From Omphiscola glabra (taxonomy: Eukaryota > Mollusca > Gastropoda > Lymnaeidae), in contig OZ024810.1 in NCBI GenBank assembly GCA_964017045.1, positions 1,708,111 through 1,772,110 on the forward strand: a DNA stretch of 64,000 bases, given 5' to 3'. Below, piece after piece: positions 25,122 to 38,700 of the stretch. How positions within the stretch are numbered: the first letter of the stretch is position 1; each line of letters begins with the position of its first letter. Under the pieces are notes generated by a model. It worked only from the letters and a program-made list of their open reading frames with translations, was not told where the DNA came from and did no database searches. Made by a program: the position numbers and the translations under genes.

Positions 25122-27363
25122 TTGTTGTCTCTATTACCCATTAATTTTGTTCCCTTCTCTTTGCATCATAGTATTTATTTATATACTGCCGTTTTACTTT
25201 TAATTCAATCATCACATTTACGAAAGCAAAATTTGAAATATTTAACAGTAAAAACAATCCTGTACTGTATGGTGTTAATTGTAACAGAGGTCCTTGACCT
25301 TCTTTTTGTACCTAAAAGGGTCATGAGAGACACATTCACAGATAATGACAAATATATTTTCTATAACATTAACCCAATGGTTTGTGGGGAGGAGGGACCT
25401 CCGTTGAAGACAGACAATCTTTAAAGTGTATTTCATGTCATCAGGAAGAGGAAGAAGTGAACAAGAAAGCTAAAAAAGAATGGCGTCAAAGAGTGAGGGG
25501 AAAGAAATTGGGCAAAACAGCTGGAGGAGAACCGTAAGTATACAGCTATGTTGCAGTTGGATGGAAAGTCACTCTGTGGTTTTTCTTTTAGCAAGTTATA
25601 TTCTGGAGTGAAATTTAAATATTTTTAATTCCTTGATTGTGAAATCTGCAAATATTTAAACTTACACGTAATGAACATGAACAATGAAAAGAAGTTTTAT
25701 TGAATTTTTAAAAATTTAAAATAATATCGTAAAGATTTAGACCAGCTGCATATTTTGTTATTTGGTGTATATTCCAACGGGAATCTCTATTTTGTCTGTT
25801 GACATCCTCACAATATCTCTGAATGTCATTCCCATTCCCTCAAAACCTCTATTTGCACTCCTTCCCCTCATGTTTTTCGGCCTCGGATGCCCTTCCTTGT
25901 CAGACATTGTTTTATGATGCTTGAGTGTTTTTCCTAAGTTTGTCCATTTGAATGATTATAATCATTCTTGCTCATTGGTATATTTCAATTTTGTGTTTTC
26001 AATTTTGCAGGCTTTATTTTTTTCCTATTTCATAAAGAAAAGATTGAATTTACTTTATTAATTATATTTATTAAATCCGCCATCCAGGGTCAATGTGGAA
26101 TATTTTGATACTTTAGTTGGTATGGACTTCCCATCGGGAGCAGCTGCTGAGGCCCTACGCCAAGCAAACAATGATATCAGTCAAGCCATTGAGGTGGGTC
26201 TGTATCTTGAGTTGGATTGGTTCTGTCAACTTAAAACATTTGTTTGTGATGTTTCTTTCTTTTTCTGTTTTGTTGTTTACCTTCATTTGTTTACCACCCT
26301 TTTCAACAGATTCTAAATACAAAACCTGAACTTTTACATCTTCCTGACCCAGAAAAATCCATGATGGAGATAACTGATGCTATGATTGAAAGGGTTTGTA
26401 CAGCTTTCTTTGTGGTTCACCTGAGTCATTTATTGTAGGAGAAAATTTTAATGTTTTTTTTTCTTAATCTTTACATTTCTCTGCTTTGGTTTAGTTAAGT
26501 GTATTCAACAAAATATGTTTATATACCTAGTAATCAAAATGTATTAACATTAAAATATAATCTTACGAAAAAAAAAAAAAGATTTGAAATGCTCCTCCAT
26601 AAATTTTAATGAGAAAAGAGATGTATAGTTATAACCTAAAGTTTTATTGTAACAGTATGAATAAATATAAAAATAATTTTTAAAAAATCATTCTTTCTAG
26701 GTTTGTACTCTTGGTTTCAATGTAGACATGGCAAAAAAATCTCTAGAACTCTTCAGAGGCAACATCCAGCGGGCTGTAGAAGAACTGTTGAAATATAATG
26801 GGAATCTTCCATCGCCTTCAACATCGGCTTCCTCGGTGTCGGATTCCTCCATTTCATCTGTCAGCTCAGCATTTTCATCAGATTCTGGTAGGTTAACTTT
26901 AAAAAGAAGTATACATAATCCTATTTAAATCTTCATACTTTACCCTTCACTTTAATTTGAAAAAATGGACTTGTAGATGGCCTTGACATTCAAGTTTAAG
27001 GGTTCACAAATAAACAGTCTCATAATAATTTCAGTGTGTATTCTCTCATTAAAATTAACCAAGTCAAAGAGCTTATGGTTTTTTAATATATATTTTTTAG
27101 AAATGTACATTAAACATTTACTATGCTGGTTGAAAAATGAAAGATTACTCTTAAGAAAATTATCGTTTATCACAGATGCTTCCTTCTTAGATGATCCAAA
27201 GAGACGTTTAGGAAAAAAGGAAAAAGAGGAGCTGAATTCCCTGGTTTCAGACATCAACACAGATGCAAACGATCACCTCGACCTTACTCTGTCTGAGGAA
27301 CGGGAGTATTTGTTGCTTTATCAGAATATGATTGACAACATGCCCATTTCATCAAGCTGCTGA
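17034..27363 (+). CDS. NUB1: NEDD8 ultimate buster 1 (NUB1), sixteen coding exons
   Basis: Coding exons: 17034-17156, 17507-17677, 17996-18163, 18484-18610, 20447-20520, 20659-20765, 21839-21948, 22128-22204, 22647-22754, 23536-23587, 24639-24739, 25445-25533, 26088-26193, 26310-26393, 26701-26887, 27176-27363. All introns are GT-AG and phases join without a stop, giving 623 aa (human 601-615). The N-terminus KIKLWMPPFT matches the family. A ubiquitin-like domain spans about residues 84-170. A charged helical stretch precedes the conserved core with VDNYAILCLDIVWCY and LFMRLYLLQGI. UBA1 is at about 373-406 (GFTEREARLGLRAKNGNI), UBA2 at about 438-480 (GMDFPSGAAAEALRQANNDI) and UBA3 at about 488-533 (LGFNVDMAKKSLELFRGNIQ). 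A Ser-rich linker and acidic tail follow. Family knowledge: it binds NEDD8 and FAT10 and delivers their conjugates to the 26S proteasome. The ATG is the first in an exon that opens at an acceptor-like site (17005), so a non-coding 5' exon probably lies upstream. Confidence 0.95.
18734..20216 (+). mobile_element. hAT transposon, complete ends, dead transposase
   Basis: The terminal inverted repeats taggggtcgcaaaccgg (18734) and ccggttttgcgacccct-a (ending 20216) differ by one base gain. The 8-bp target duplication attggtat sits at 18726-18733 and 20217-20224, diagnostic for hAT. The interior carries decayed transposase. The C-terminal dimerisation region is readable at 19778-19903 (SERVFSSSGYFCNHLRSKLS, ending at a stop). 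Upstream parts have stops and frameshifts. Subterminal cgaaaataccggaa-like motifs repeat at both ends. It lies in NUB1 intron 4 in sense orientation. Confidence 0.92.
21586..21692. repeat. 13-bp minisatellite, eight copies
   Basis: The unit tttagcatttggt is repeated without variation until the last copy. It lies in NUB1 intron 6. Confidence 0.95.
22020..22066. repeat. Compound (TG)n(TA)n microsatellite
   Basis: A run of tgtgtgtg passes directly into tatatata. It lies in NUB1 intron 7, about 60 bp upstream of exon 8. Confidence 0.95.
22290..22578. repeat. 27-bp minisatellite, about ten copies
   Basis: The unit begins ttgagactttaaatgtta. The second half alternates among ctacttgaa, atgcttgaa and atgttttaa. 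The period of 27 bp explains the 119-codon open frame on the minus strand, which is spurious. It lies in NUB1 intron 8. Confidence 0.92.
23039..23333. mobile_element. MITE with terminal inverted repeats of about 130 bp
   Basis: Starting at cgggaaatttgtttgg on the left and ending at aaacgaatttccgg on the right, the two halves are inverted copies. Shared blocks are agaaattt, tttgatc, ggaaatttggtc, and cagttcaca followed by gttaaaattttg. The loop is only about 50 bp, so the element could fold into one long hairpin. It lies in NUB1 intron 9. Confidence 0.8.
23741..24227. repeat. 40-bp minisatellite, about twelve copies
   Basis: The unit is aactaaccagagctaaccag plus aagcatagctagagtgtttg, period 40. 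Copies are nearly identical except for aactagccag variants. The 3' edge (gtgtagctagagtatttggt) runs into a transposon-like segment ending at about 24400. It lies in NUB1 intron 10. Confidence 0.95.
24200..24400. mobile_element. Probable short DNA-transposon remnant
   Basis: The left edge, gtgtagctagagtatttggtgccccgg, and the reverse complement of the right edge, ggtgtatctaaggggggcagg, are loosely similar. Both resemble the gtgtagctaggggg ends common in animal DNA transposons. It has no coding capacity, and the boundaries are approximate. Confidence 0.4.
24820..24975. repeat. 28-bp minisatellite
   Basis: Four to five copies of a unit contain cttacttgactgcttaaact and gcaata. The last copies are decayed. 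It lies in NUB1 intron 11. Confidence 0.85.
25051..25120. repeat. Uninterrupted T70 homopolymer
   Basis: Seventy consecutive T residues lie in NUB1 intron 11. The length is at the limit of sequencing reliability. The 62-codon frame through it is spurious. Confidence 0.9.
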
Positions 27364-28833
27364 TGTCCTTGTAATGCAGACAACTGTGTCCGCATGGCAC
27401 AAGGATTCAAAAGAAATGATAATTTTTTTATACAAAATTATATTTCTATTGCCTAAATGTAGTGGGGTGTAGCTGAGGTACTTTGTTCAAGTTGTGGCCA
27501 GGATCAAACATTATGGGTTATAACAGACCTGTTTACCCTCAAACTCTTAAAATCGTACAATATCATCACAAAATCGTTCAATACATTATCTTAATAGTGA
27601 AAAAATAAACATACAGTATATATAATGTATACACCTCAAAATCGTACAATGTATGCCAAAATTATAATAAGAGTAAACAGGTCTGGCTATAAACAAGGTA
27701 CCAATTTTTTTTTTTACAAGCCCTTGTAAAATCTGGCCATGCACAATTCCAAAGAGTCACTTTCTCTCTATCCTTTATGTTATTTCTACTCACCTCAATC
27801 TTTCAGACACACTGTTCAAATTATCTTTAAGCCTTTCAAGAAATGGAAAATATCATTGTCCATAGATTTTTTTTAATCTAGTACTGGTATGATTTAATGC
27901 AGTTCACATTGAAATTATGTCTTTATTTCTAATTAACCAGTATACCGGTATTCTATTTTATGCTTTCGATCAGATGGTCTTTCAGCGGTTTATTTGTTTC
28001 TATGCTAAATGGGTTAGATTATTGGAAATCCATGTAGGGTTAACAGTAAGTTACTTCCCCTTATTACCCCTGTTGAGATCCTTGGGAGTTAATTTTAATG
28101 TTAATATTTCGCCCTGGTTTCCTTTTTCATCGTTTAAAAAAGAAAAGTGATTTGTCTTCATTAAAATAATTTCTTTTTTGAGCAGTTGCGCTGCTAATGC
28201 TGCTAACCTTATTTTTGTTTTGTTTACCGTATTTATTTTATTCTCATGCATTAAACTTATAAAGGAAATAATTTATTTTAAAAACACTTGTACTAAGACT
28301 GGCACAATCCTTTCTTTAAATCAAATAAGGCTGAAAGATAATAAAATAAGTTAAATTTTTTTTAACCAAAATTTTTCTATCCTCTCGACAGTAAAACTTA
28401 TTTCATTTCAGCTGAAAGATGTAAATGCAAAGAAAATAACTTTATTTTTTTAGAACTTTGTCATTTTTCTAAGGGCTGATGATATATAAATATTCCAGGA
28501 GAAAGCCCTTTGGGGGATTTATTGTAAATTTTATCAGTTTATAAAACCTTTACTTTCAGTTAATTGAATGCAACCTGCTCTATATCAGTCAATTTCTGTT
28601 TTGGAAAGATTTATAAATTATAAATATATTTTTTTTAAAGATAGTAATATTAATATTATTTTTTCTGATCCATTAAATGCTAATCACTGGTGTTTAGTGT
28701 TTGTTTGAGGAGAATGCTGGCCTGGTCTGTATGTTTCAAGCTGTGATATTGACCAGCAAAGCATGTAATATTGAAATTTTTCTAAGTATGGAAGACAAAT
28801 ATATAATTATATTGCAATAATTGTGTAAATATA

Positions 28834-28839
28834 AATAAA
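28834..28839 (+). terminator. Candidate distal NUB1 polyadenylation signal
   Basis: AATAAA is followed within 25 bp by a T-rich tract. A proximal alternative is at 27604-27609. Transcript ends are unknown. Confidence 0.35.
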
Positions 28840-31800
28840 AACTGCTGGAAAATGTATTATCTTTTTTTTTTAATGGGTAAATCATCTTGATCATCCTGTA
28901 GTTCTCCAGTGAGGGATGGACTAATCAGGGTCATTCATTTTATACCACATATTTTATTTATAAATTTAAGTCCCTTTTATGAAATAAATAACACTATAAT
29001 TGTATAATTTTTCTTTAACTTTCACAACAAATTAATAGACATAATTCAAAAACATTTTTGGGGTACTTTTTTTAATGCCATATTTCTAAAGTTCACAAGA
29101 GTCACAACAAAAACAGCTAAAAAATATTAAAATGACGGCTGTCTGTGGGACAGACAAAAGTTATCAACTGCTCAAACAGCCAAAAAGCATTCATCTGCTG
29201 TAGGATAATACAGTACACCAAGAATAATAACATTGAAAAAAAAGGAACAATCTAGTCCGATGGGAGAGGTCATTTAACAATGATCTCATCATAGGTTCAA
29301 CCATTAGGGTCAATGTCATTTCTTTTGGTTATTCCACTTCAAAAAAAAAAAAATTAAATACTGACAGAAAGTAATAATTTACATAAAAGAATTTCAAAAC
29401 TGTCCATTAACTTTACTTTGCTAGCACAACTATTTTGCACATTATATTAAAGCAAAAGAAACAAAAAAATAAGTAATAAATAGTGCCAGGTTTGCCATTT
29501 TCAAAATAAAGACAATGCAGTATTAGACAAACTTGTTCAAACAGGTTCTTTAACTTGAAGGTTTTGCTTTTTCGTTTGTTTCAGCATGACACAGACCTAG
29601 AGATCACTTTGATTCAGCCAGTCACATAATAGAAATCTGGGTCACAATCTTTACTTTAAGTACCAAAAGAATGTTTTAACAATTTTACTATGCACATCAA
29701 ATCAGGATATTTCATTTTTAAAATCGGACTATTATAATGATGAACATTTTGAGACTTATTTTAAAAATCACTATGTTTTTAATTTATAGTTAAAAAATAT
29801 TATTAAATTAACAATTCTTAAAATAACCTTTTATTCTATATAATTTAATTCCTAAGAAATTTGTTTATATGCAATCAACATGTAGTCACCATGTTATAGG
29901 TGCCATGAACCAATACAAAAAGGAGAGAGAGAGAGAACATGGCGGCCACAAACTGATTGTAGTAGCGGTATATGGCTATGCATGACTAGACATGGTGATG
30001 TGAGGTCTGGCTTTTTGACAAGGTTTTGACCAATCAAATCAAAATGAATACACCAAACAGAAAGCCTTCCACTTGTGCAGGAGCAAAGCAAATAGTGGGG
30101 GCAAAAATATCACAGACAAAAATAAGTTTTTAAAATTTAAAAACAAAAAATTAAAATGGGGGGTGGGGGGGTGTAGAGCATTTGTTAAATGTAAGGGAGC
30201 TGGGCCATAAAACAAACATTCAGCTCCAAAGTAAAATAATTTATTGACAGGTATTAATAAATAATTGAAAAATATCCTGTCATTGCCATGTAACTGTCTC
30301 CACTATTTTTGTTTATTTTAATTAGAAATGGATGGTAACCAGTTAAAAAACATTGTAGTTGAACATTTGTTGTGGTTATAACACTTGGGCTACCACTACA
30401 ATAAGTTTTAGCCCACAAACCTATTTGGCTTTATGATCATTTGTAGTTTTAAACTTGTGTTTGACTTAACATAGATCTAACCATTTAAACAACCATTAAA
30501 AGATAACCTAATCAATTTAAAAAATGGTTCTTTTTTAGTTGACAGCATAACTGATAATCCACTCTTTGTTACAGAATGTTCAACCAATATCTTCAGTTAT
30601 GCTATTATAAAATCTTGCTTTCATTTGTAATCCTTTGACATATTTTAAAAACATGTATTTCCAATGTTCAAAACTAGCAACCAAGCATCATGCTACAGTT
30701 CACCCTCAGTGTAAAAATAAATGGAGGTTAAAAATCAGATCTCTTTCCAGTCAATGCTATAAAACAGAAACCCTGGAGCAAGTGACGTGATTTACAGCAA
30801 CAACATACACAAGAAGAATAATGATAATAATAAAGCTTGAAGTTTTTTGCACAAATGTTTAAAATATGTGTATAGCAAATATATATATGTATATATAAAT
30901 ATATACATTTAATAATGATGTGGGCAAGGTTGTTCATGCAGTAAGAGAATATAGTGATCAGATCATCAACCTTACTCCTGTCATAGGTTTAATACAGATC
31001 ATTCCATAGCAAACCAAAATGGGGATGGTTATAAAGTTATCATTGTTATCTCATAATCATAGAAAAATAAAAGACATTTAACAATGGTGTAGCATAGAAA
31101 TGAGGGATAACTTCAAAACTCAAGTCATTTGGTCATGTCCCACAAGTTGTCTCTGTGTTACAGGACTCCCACCAAGTTGTCTCTGTGTTACAGGACAAGA
31201 GCTTAGAATGGGGCGAACAAGCTGTCTGTGTTACATGAGGAGAGCTATGAATGAATGTGGCCAGCAATGTTGTCTTTGTGTTACATGAGAAGAGCTATGA
31301 CAGGGGCTACATGGAATAAATACTGACAACATTCAGCAATAATAACAGAATACTACAGCTTGACAATAATCATCAAGGTAAGAGTGGGGGAGACTTGAAC
31401 AAAAAATTGATATTGTCTCTTCTTTTTTTTTCTAACATGAAATAAAAAAACTGTATAAAATGGCCGGGGGGGGGGGGGGGTGTGTGTTTGTTCCCTTTAT
31501 AGAGACTCAAAGGTAATGGGTAATTAGTATGCTGTATATTTAAATTACTGCTGACAAATACTGCCCTTTAAGTGCTTACAATGACAGATGTCTAGAATTG
31601 ACTTTGAAATTATTGTCAGTTATGAAACTTTTTTGTTGTTTATATGTAATGTTAACATTTTCCTCACCTGTGAGAGGAAGGAGTAATCCTATTTCAATGA
31701 CATTATAAACATCAAATAAATACAAGTTCAACAAAACTTAAGTTGGACTGCACTGACAACACAAGTATTTAAAAATAGCTGTTACTATTAGTCATCCAAT

Positions 31801-34639
31801 CACTTCCATTGTTTGTATTTCTTTAATCACATTCCTAAAAAAAATCTTTAACAGTAATCTTGAATTTTGGATCATGTGACCATGGGACACAGCTGCCCAG
31901 CTGTTTCAACAGGCCACCACAAAATTACCCCCCCCCCCCAAACCACCCCATGAAAAGCCCCACAATCAGCCCCACATGTTGACAGGTTGTCAGCTGCATA
32001 TATCAGCATTTATTGTATTAAGCCTTGAGGCATAATAAATAAGTAATACATAAACAAGGTCCCTATAACTTTGATCACACTGGCGGAGTAACAGATGGTG
32101 CTCCCTAAATTTGATACCATCTGGTGAATGGAAATTGTTTCACCTTTACAGCCACCACTGAAGTAACATCCGGACATTGCAAAGATGTCTCATTTTGCCA
32201 ACCTTGTATCACTTCTATGTTCAGCTGTGGCTAAAACTGAGAATAAAAATTTGAACTTAACACTTGATTTCACATGTGAGCAACAGTATTCGTAAGCAAT
32301 GGGATGGTTCCATTCGTGATTACTAACTAAAATGATGTTGAACAAGTAACATCTAGATTCAAGTGTGTTTGAAATGTCTGTTCCAAATGAATTTATTTAA
32401 CTTGGGTGAATCTGACCATTTAGAATAGTCTAAAATGTTATTCAGTTAAAGGGTTAGAATTTTCTGCAAATGATTAGAGGTCAGTTGATTTGTTCAAATG
32501 TCTATTTGAGATCAGTCAATACTAATAGGAAGGCTCCTATAAAAGGAAGTGCTTTTGGTCAGCTATCATCCTATGACTAAGACTAATAGTCTCAATCAAT
32601 TCAAGTAATCAATAATCTGGTAACCACTGCCAGTTAAATGATACATTAAATGCATTACCTGTCCAATTACAGCAATAGACATTGAACACAAATAGTTGTT
32701 GACATATCTTCTTCAAATATGAAATCTGTGCATTTTGATATGCATGGAGGGGTGAATCTTCCTACCAAATAAAACAACACAAGGACTGATTTGACCTAAC
32801 TAACAGGGTGATTATGTGGAGTCTCACTGGTGAGTCTCAAGAGACTTGTTTTAAGCCCACAAGGCAGTTCTACCTGCCAAAACTCAGGCAAGACTACTCT
32901 TGTAAACTGAAAATGTGGGTCAGTGGGGTAAAGGCAAAGAAAAAACAAGCCATGCAGCAAGAGTTCTCATTTACCTACATGCAGTTCCTGCAACACCACA
33001 AACTCCATGACTGATCAAACAAAAATCAAAACTGGATAATAAAATTATCCAGCAAGTTTGGATTACCAGAAAATGTAACAGATATTAGGTTTAAGTCATT
33101 GGGAGAGGGTATTAACATTTAACTAACAACAACTATATTACAACAACAGATTTGCCTTTTCATCTACCTAAAAATATCAAATAGTTTATATATATATATA
33201 TATGTGTGTAACATAAGACAAAGAAAGGACAAGTAGACAATGTCTGGGTTACGTTCTCACAGGGCATGGATTTCAACTGGTTGTGTTTATGTTTTCACAT
33301 GAAACCAAACACTGCACACATGCACATTGAACAAATCTCTTTTCAAGGAAATCTACTGACATATCCACTCATTGCACAACAATCCTAATAAACCTTTCTT
33401 TTTTCTTGGGAGCAACAATGTTACATTGTCATCCACAACAATAATTTACACTCATTTTTAAATTTTATTTCTTTTAAAATAAGGAGTAAACAACAGAATG
33501 AGATTGCCAATGCATTTCAAAGATACTAGAAATATTGCACCATAAAGTGGGGGATCAAAAGTCATTGATAACTTGGTAAAAATATATAACAAGCACAATA
33601 ATTATATCCCGCATACATTTGTCACCAATTTGCAATGTTTAAAAAAATTATTCATAATAAAAATTTGATCCTAGTACATACAAGAAACCTTACAGAGAGC
33701 ACTACATTAAAACCAGGTTTTCCTTGTAGATAACAAGATCGTTATGTTGTCTGATGTACACATACAAAGTTGTTTTATGGCACAGCCTGGCTGCATACAG
33801 TATGCAGCCAGGTGTTGAGTAAAAAAAAACTTTTCACACCCAAAATAATCAGAAGAAAAGAAAATGTAATGTTCAAGTATGGTCAATAATCAAAATGCAG
33901 GTTATCACAATGGAGACTTGTTTCATTTTAAACCACAGTCACTGGGCAACTGGCCATTTGCAGACTTGTAGACATTCCATTAGTAGAAAGCTGATCCACT
34001 ACAACACCATTTCACTATATTCATTGTAATCAAAGCTAACAAATTATGTGCATACTGCAGAGCCTCCACATTAAAAGCCTCCTTTTACATACTGAGAATT
34101 CGACAAATGTTTTCTGTATAGTCGCGTACACAGTAAGCAAATTAATACCTTACAGCTCAGGTGCAACTGGGACTGCGGCCCAAGTAATCCAAGCTAATAC
34201 ATGTGAACATGTCAGCAATAACACAACATCTTGCATGAAAACTAAATGATAAATAACAATTAAGAAATATGGGCTAGTTAATAGATAACCATTTCCAGAT
34301 ACACATCCCATCATTTAAATAGGTCAGGTTTAATAAAAGTTCATAGTAGTGTCCATGTATAATTGTAACTAATCATCAATCAATCCCTTTAATAATTTGT
34401 TTTTTTTTAATACCCACCAGATTTTAAAAAAAAACAGCAACCCACATTATCTGGCTGCACATATAATGAATATTTATTGCTGTGTGGCTCATCGCATTTA
34501 TTCTAAAGGACATTTTATTGGTGGAGACGGTGAGCTGTGTGACACCAGCTGTGCATTCCATATGATTTACTTTTCATGTATACTAGACTAGAACTTAAAA
34601 TTAAATATTGTGTGACCTAATAGCAGAGAAACAGATATA

Positions 34640-34800
34640 TATATTTTTTTTAATTTCATGAGTTGGCAATTACAAACTTAACTATTTTTTTATTTCATGA
34701 GTTGGCCATTACAAACTTAACTATTTGTTTATTTAATGGCTTGGCAATTACAAACTTAACTATTTGTTTATTTAATGGCTTGGCAATTACAAACTATTTT
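34640..34800. repeat. 44-bp minisatellite, four copies
   Basis: The unit contains ttggcaattacaaacttaac and tatttgtttattt, period about 43-45, with two subtypes (catgagttgg and aatggcttgg). It lies in the likely CSRNP 3' UTR or its flank. Confidence 0.85.
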
Positions 34801-35786
34801 TAATGAAGAAAAAGAAATAAAAAAGCGAATACATTTTTGTGTGCAACATCTTTGAAGACTGATATTGCAAATATTTTATTGGTAAATAAAATCCTTTTTC
34901 ATCAGCCATAAAACCTTGGGTATAATTCGCACTACCTAAGTTGGATCAAAAGTGGCTGTAAAACTGAAATTCATATGAATTTAAAGCAAACCTTATTTTG
35001 ACTAATGATATTTTAACAAATATTTTGATTGATATGTTTATAATTTGTTCATTGTCTTTTGGTCCAGTGGATAGACCAGAATAACTGCATATTTTACTCA
35101 GAGATTTTACGTTTACTTGAATGACCTTAAATTTGAACATAGACCTAAACATAACTTTAAACAATACGAAATTCACATTCTTAACACTTTGCCTTTTTCC
35201 GGGCATTCAATTCCCGTCGACCTGGCCTGCACAACTACGGCCTGCCAGCACCCACTTTGCGGCCCGCGAATAACGATCTATTCTTTATTATTTTCTTAAT
35301 AGCTTTCCCCCCATCCCATTTTTTTCGGCCAGCACAAGTTTTTAATAACTTATAACGACCCGCCTTATATTTTGAGTTGTGCACGCCTGCCCTAGTCATG
35401 GCAAACAGGTAAAAAATATAGCCAAGTAACTAATAAATTTGAGCACACTCATTAAAAAAATTTAATCTGTAATATTTTTTATAAACTGTTATTTTCAAAT
35501 GAAAATACAAAGAAATGGACTCAAATTATGGCAAATTCTTAATTTGACTTAAAATATACCATAAGTAAAAACATTATTTTTGCAATTTTCATAATTATGT
35601 TTTTCAAGAATTCAAATAGCATCAGAACTTTTGAAATGTCCTCATGTTAAACAAAACATTTGATTTCAGCTTTATATTTTGAAGGATGAACTTAATTAAC
35701 TTAAAAGCCCCTTACACTTAAAAATTAATAATAAAACTAGTTACTTGGTATTGGTAACCCGCTTCTAAAAACTAACAAGTCTACAT

Positions 35787-38700
35787 TCAAACCAAAACCA
35801 TTTCAACAAGGGATTCTTTCATTATTTCACCAAAACTCTGACTCACATTGGACTCTTTCTCCTCTTCTGACGTGCTGGGGGACGACGATAAAGACTGCAC
35901 AGTGGATGACGTTGTTTCAGGGCCATCTTGCTGAAAACTTGCATCTGGAATCACCAAAGACATTTCCCCATTGGGCAAGTCACACAATTGAGCATTGTCA
36001 TCCCAGCTTGAGCTCCTCAAGCCTTTCAGGGAGCATGGCCGGTTCTCAGAATCCAGGTCCACTGCTGGAGTGCCCAGGGTTGTTACTTCAGAGCTATCAG
36101 CTTTTGAAACCTCTAAGCCCAATGTTTGTCTATTGTCAAATGAAAATGTTCCTGGTTGTGAGACTGCCAAGTTGGTAGCTGGCAGCATGGTGGGTCCACT
36201 TTCCAGTGAGTCTGTACAGACTTTTAAGGGTGTAAAGTTGTTGATCCCGGTGGTGAGGGTGGATGAGCAGAGAGATTTTTCAACATTGGATGAGGAGGAT
36301 GTTGGGCTGTTGTAAGTTAATAGAGATGTAGAGATCTCAGCTGAATACAATAGGGAGTTGTCAGGCAATTCTGTAGATAATTTTGATGGTTGTGTTGTAG
36401 TAGTAGGCTCCAGGCAGCTTTTCACAAAAATGTCATCTACTAAATCTGAAGCTTTTCTGTCCAGGTCATCGGGGGTGAATGGAGCTGATGTGTTGCCAGT
36501 CATGGGTTCTGGGTATGTGGTATTGTACAGTGGTCTCTGAGGATTGGTCGACAAGCTATTTTTGGAAACCTGGCCAGCTACATGATAGTCAGGAAATGTC
36601 ACGTCATCTTTTACAGCTGAACTGCTGGATGGTTCCAATTTGCTGTCCATGTGAGATGATATACCTGGACAGTGGGCAGCCAGGAGGTCCCGCGTGGTGG
36701 TGGTCATTGTCGCATAGGTTGTGGTTGGAGTAATCTGGTTGGCTGTGCACAACTCATGACTTGGTGGGAAGGTGGACTTGCATGGGATTAAGTCTCCTGA
36801 CACACTTGGGTCTTCTCCTGGTATTGAAGAGGTGAGAGCAGGAGGTGATGCTAGTCCAAAGCAGTCTCTCAATGAGGGACTGACCAATGACCTACTCCAA
36901 CATGCAGAGAGTTGGGGTGATGGCAGTGGGTCAAAGTTGGTGATAGCGGCGACAGTGGTTGAAGCACTACCAAACGAGCCAGTACTAGGTGAGCTGAGAT
37001 GACTAGGCTGGTGGAGATAGTCAGCTGATGTTGGTAATGTGTTGGAGCTGTAAGTCTGAGGACTCAGCAATGTTGGGTCAATCTTATAGGTTGATGTCAT
37101 GTGACCCGAGGACGCCATCATTTCAGGATGAGGGAATTTGTTTTGGAACCTAGGCATGGCACTTTGAAGCATGTGGCTGCCTTCCAGGTCCACGGCCATA
37201 GCTGAGGCAATTTGAGGCCTTAGGTGTAGACCTGTGTTGACAATAGCTGATGGTGGCCCAGCACAGGAGGGCTGTAGATAAGGGGCACGTAACATAGACT
37301 GACCTGAGACAGATGCTGGAGTGGGTTGAGAAAGTAGCCCACAGGACTGCTGCTCCACCACACCAATACCACTACAAGAAGGAGGAGTGCTGATACCACA
37401 AGGATTACTTGCCTGCAGACTTTGTAAGCAACTGGGGTTTAAGAGTGACGTCTGTTTTGGATTGTTGCTATTAATGGTAGTGAACATTTGAGAAGGTGTC
37501 ATGTGAAATTTTCCGTTGAAGTTTCCTTGACTTAGCCCAGTGAAAGAGCGAGGTTCCAAGCCCTCCGGAGAAGTGTCACTCATTTCAGAGTATGAACTAT
37601 CGTCATTATCAAAGTACATAGAGGTTGTGTTCTCTGCCTGGTACACTTCCTCTTCACCATCATTGAACAGCAGCATATGTTGACTTGATTGCTGCTGCTG
37701 TTGTTGTTGGGGCGGTGGAGGTGGCGGGTGAAGTAATGATATGCCCTGTGACAAACTGAGGTGGTGGTGCTGGGGTTGACCTGGTGACCCCGGGTAGCCG
37801 GGCTGAGCTGCGAGTACCGCAGAGATTGCTCGTTGTTGCTGCTGTTGCTGCTGCCGTTGTTGCTGCTGAGTCACCATGGAAAACTTGACATCGTGCATCA
37901 TGACATTGCACATGTCAGTGTTCTGGCAGTCTCTACAGCTCCCTTTCTCATTGCTGTTGAACATGTTCAGGTCGATGGCTTCAGCCTTCTTGACCTTCAG
38001 CCTGCTCTTCAACACCAGTTTGCCATTAGAACTGACATCTGTGCTGGCCCCGCTACAGCTGTCGTTGCTGGTGCCATCTGAGTTGTCTGCGCCGACCACC
38101 TCACTTTCCTCACCATTGGCACCGACAACATCAATCTCAACGTTTGTTGTGGGTGACTGCAGGAACGAAGCTGTTGTCACAGAGGCTGACGTACTCTCTG
38201 GACTTTCGGAATCTTTCCTCTCTAGTTCGAGCCTCATCAGTGTGTGGATAAAATGTGTTCGCACTCGGATCGGGTTAAACTCAATCCGACCAGCCGGATT
38301 TCCACATCCATCCTTTGTACAGCCGCACGGAAATGACAGCCTGTCCACCTGACATTGAATACCAGCGATACTGCATGTACAGGTAGCCGGGTCACAGAAA
38401 ACTTTACAGTCACAGCCACAAATGTTTCGAGATACTCGGATATCCCTGCACTCATCTTTCTCTTCATTGTCAATCTTCTTTACCCCAGCAGTACGCAGGA
38501 GAACACGGCGTTGGCGGATGGGTAATGGTTGAAGAAAGTAGTAGTCATCATACTCACTGTCACTTTCACTACCTGAGGAGACATCGTCGTCTTCCTGATT
38601 GTGTACACTGGAGGCAAGAAGGGGAGATGGAAACATCTTGCCCTGTCGTCGTTGCTCTGCAAGTATGGCACGATGGATCCTCTTTTGCTCTTTTGTGTAG

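Larger units (their letters stand above)
27364..35786. other. Convergent NUB1-CSRNP 3' flanking region, no gene seen
   Basis: About 8.4 kb of AT-rich sequence without a credible coding exon on either strand. It must contain both 3' UTRs. Candidate poly(A) signals for NUB1 are AATAAA at 27604-27609 and 28834-28839. For CSRNP, TTTATT at 35284-35289 is the first AATAAA on the minus strand. Poly-G or poly-C tracts sit near 30160, 31464 and 31928. A small tandem with tgtctctgtgttaca lies at 31138-31290, and a (TA)n at about 33188. Bases 35200-35400 resemble a hAT-type end (tgtgcacgcctgcccta). Confidence 0.6.

Noticed and set aside
25015..25203. Poly-phenylalanine frame
   Set aside because: It is a translation of the T70 homopolymer in an intron.
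37876..38352. 158-codon plus-strand frame opposite CSRNP exon 3
   Set aside because: It is an antisense shadow of a long real exon with a clear conserved product on the minus strand.
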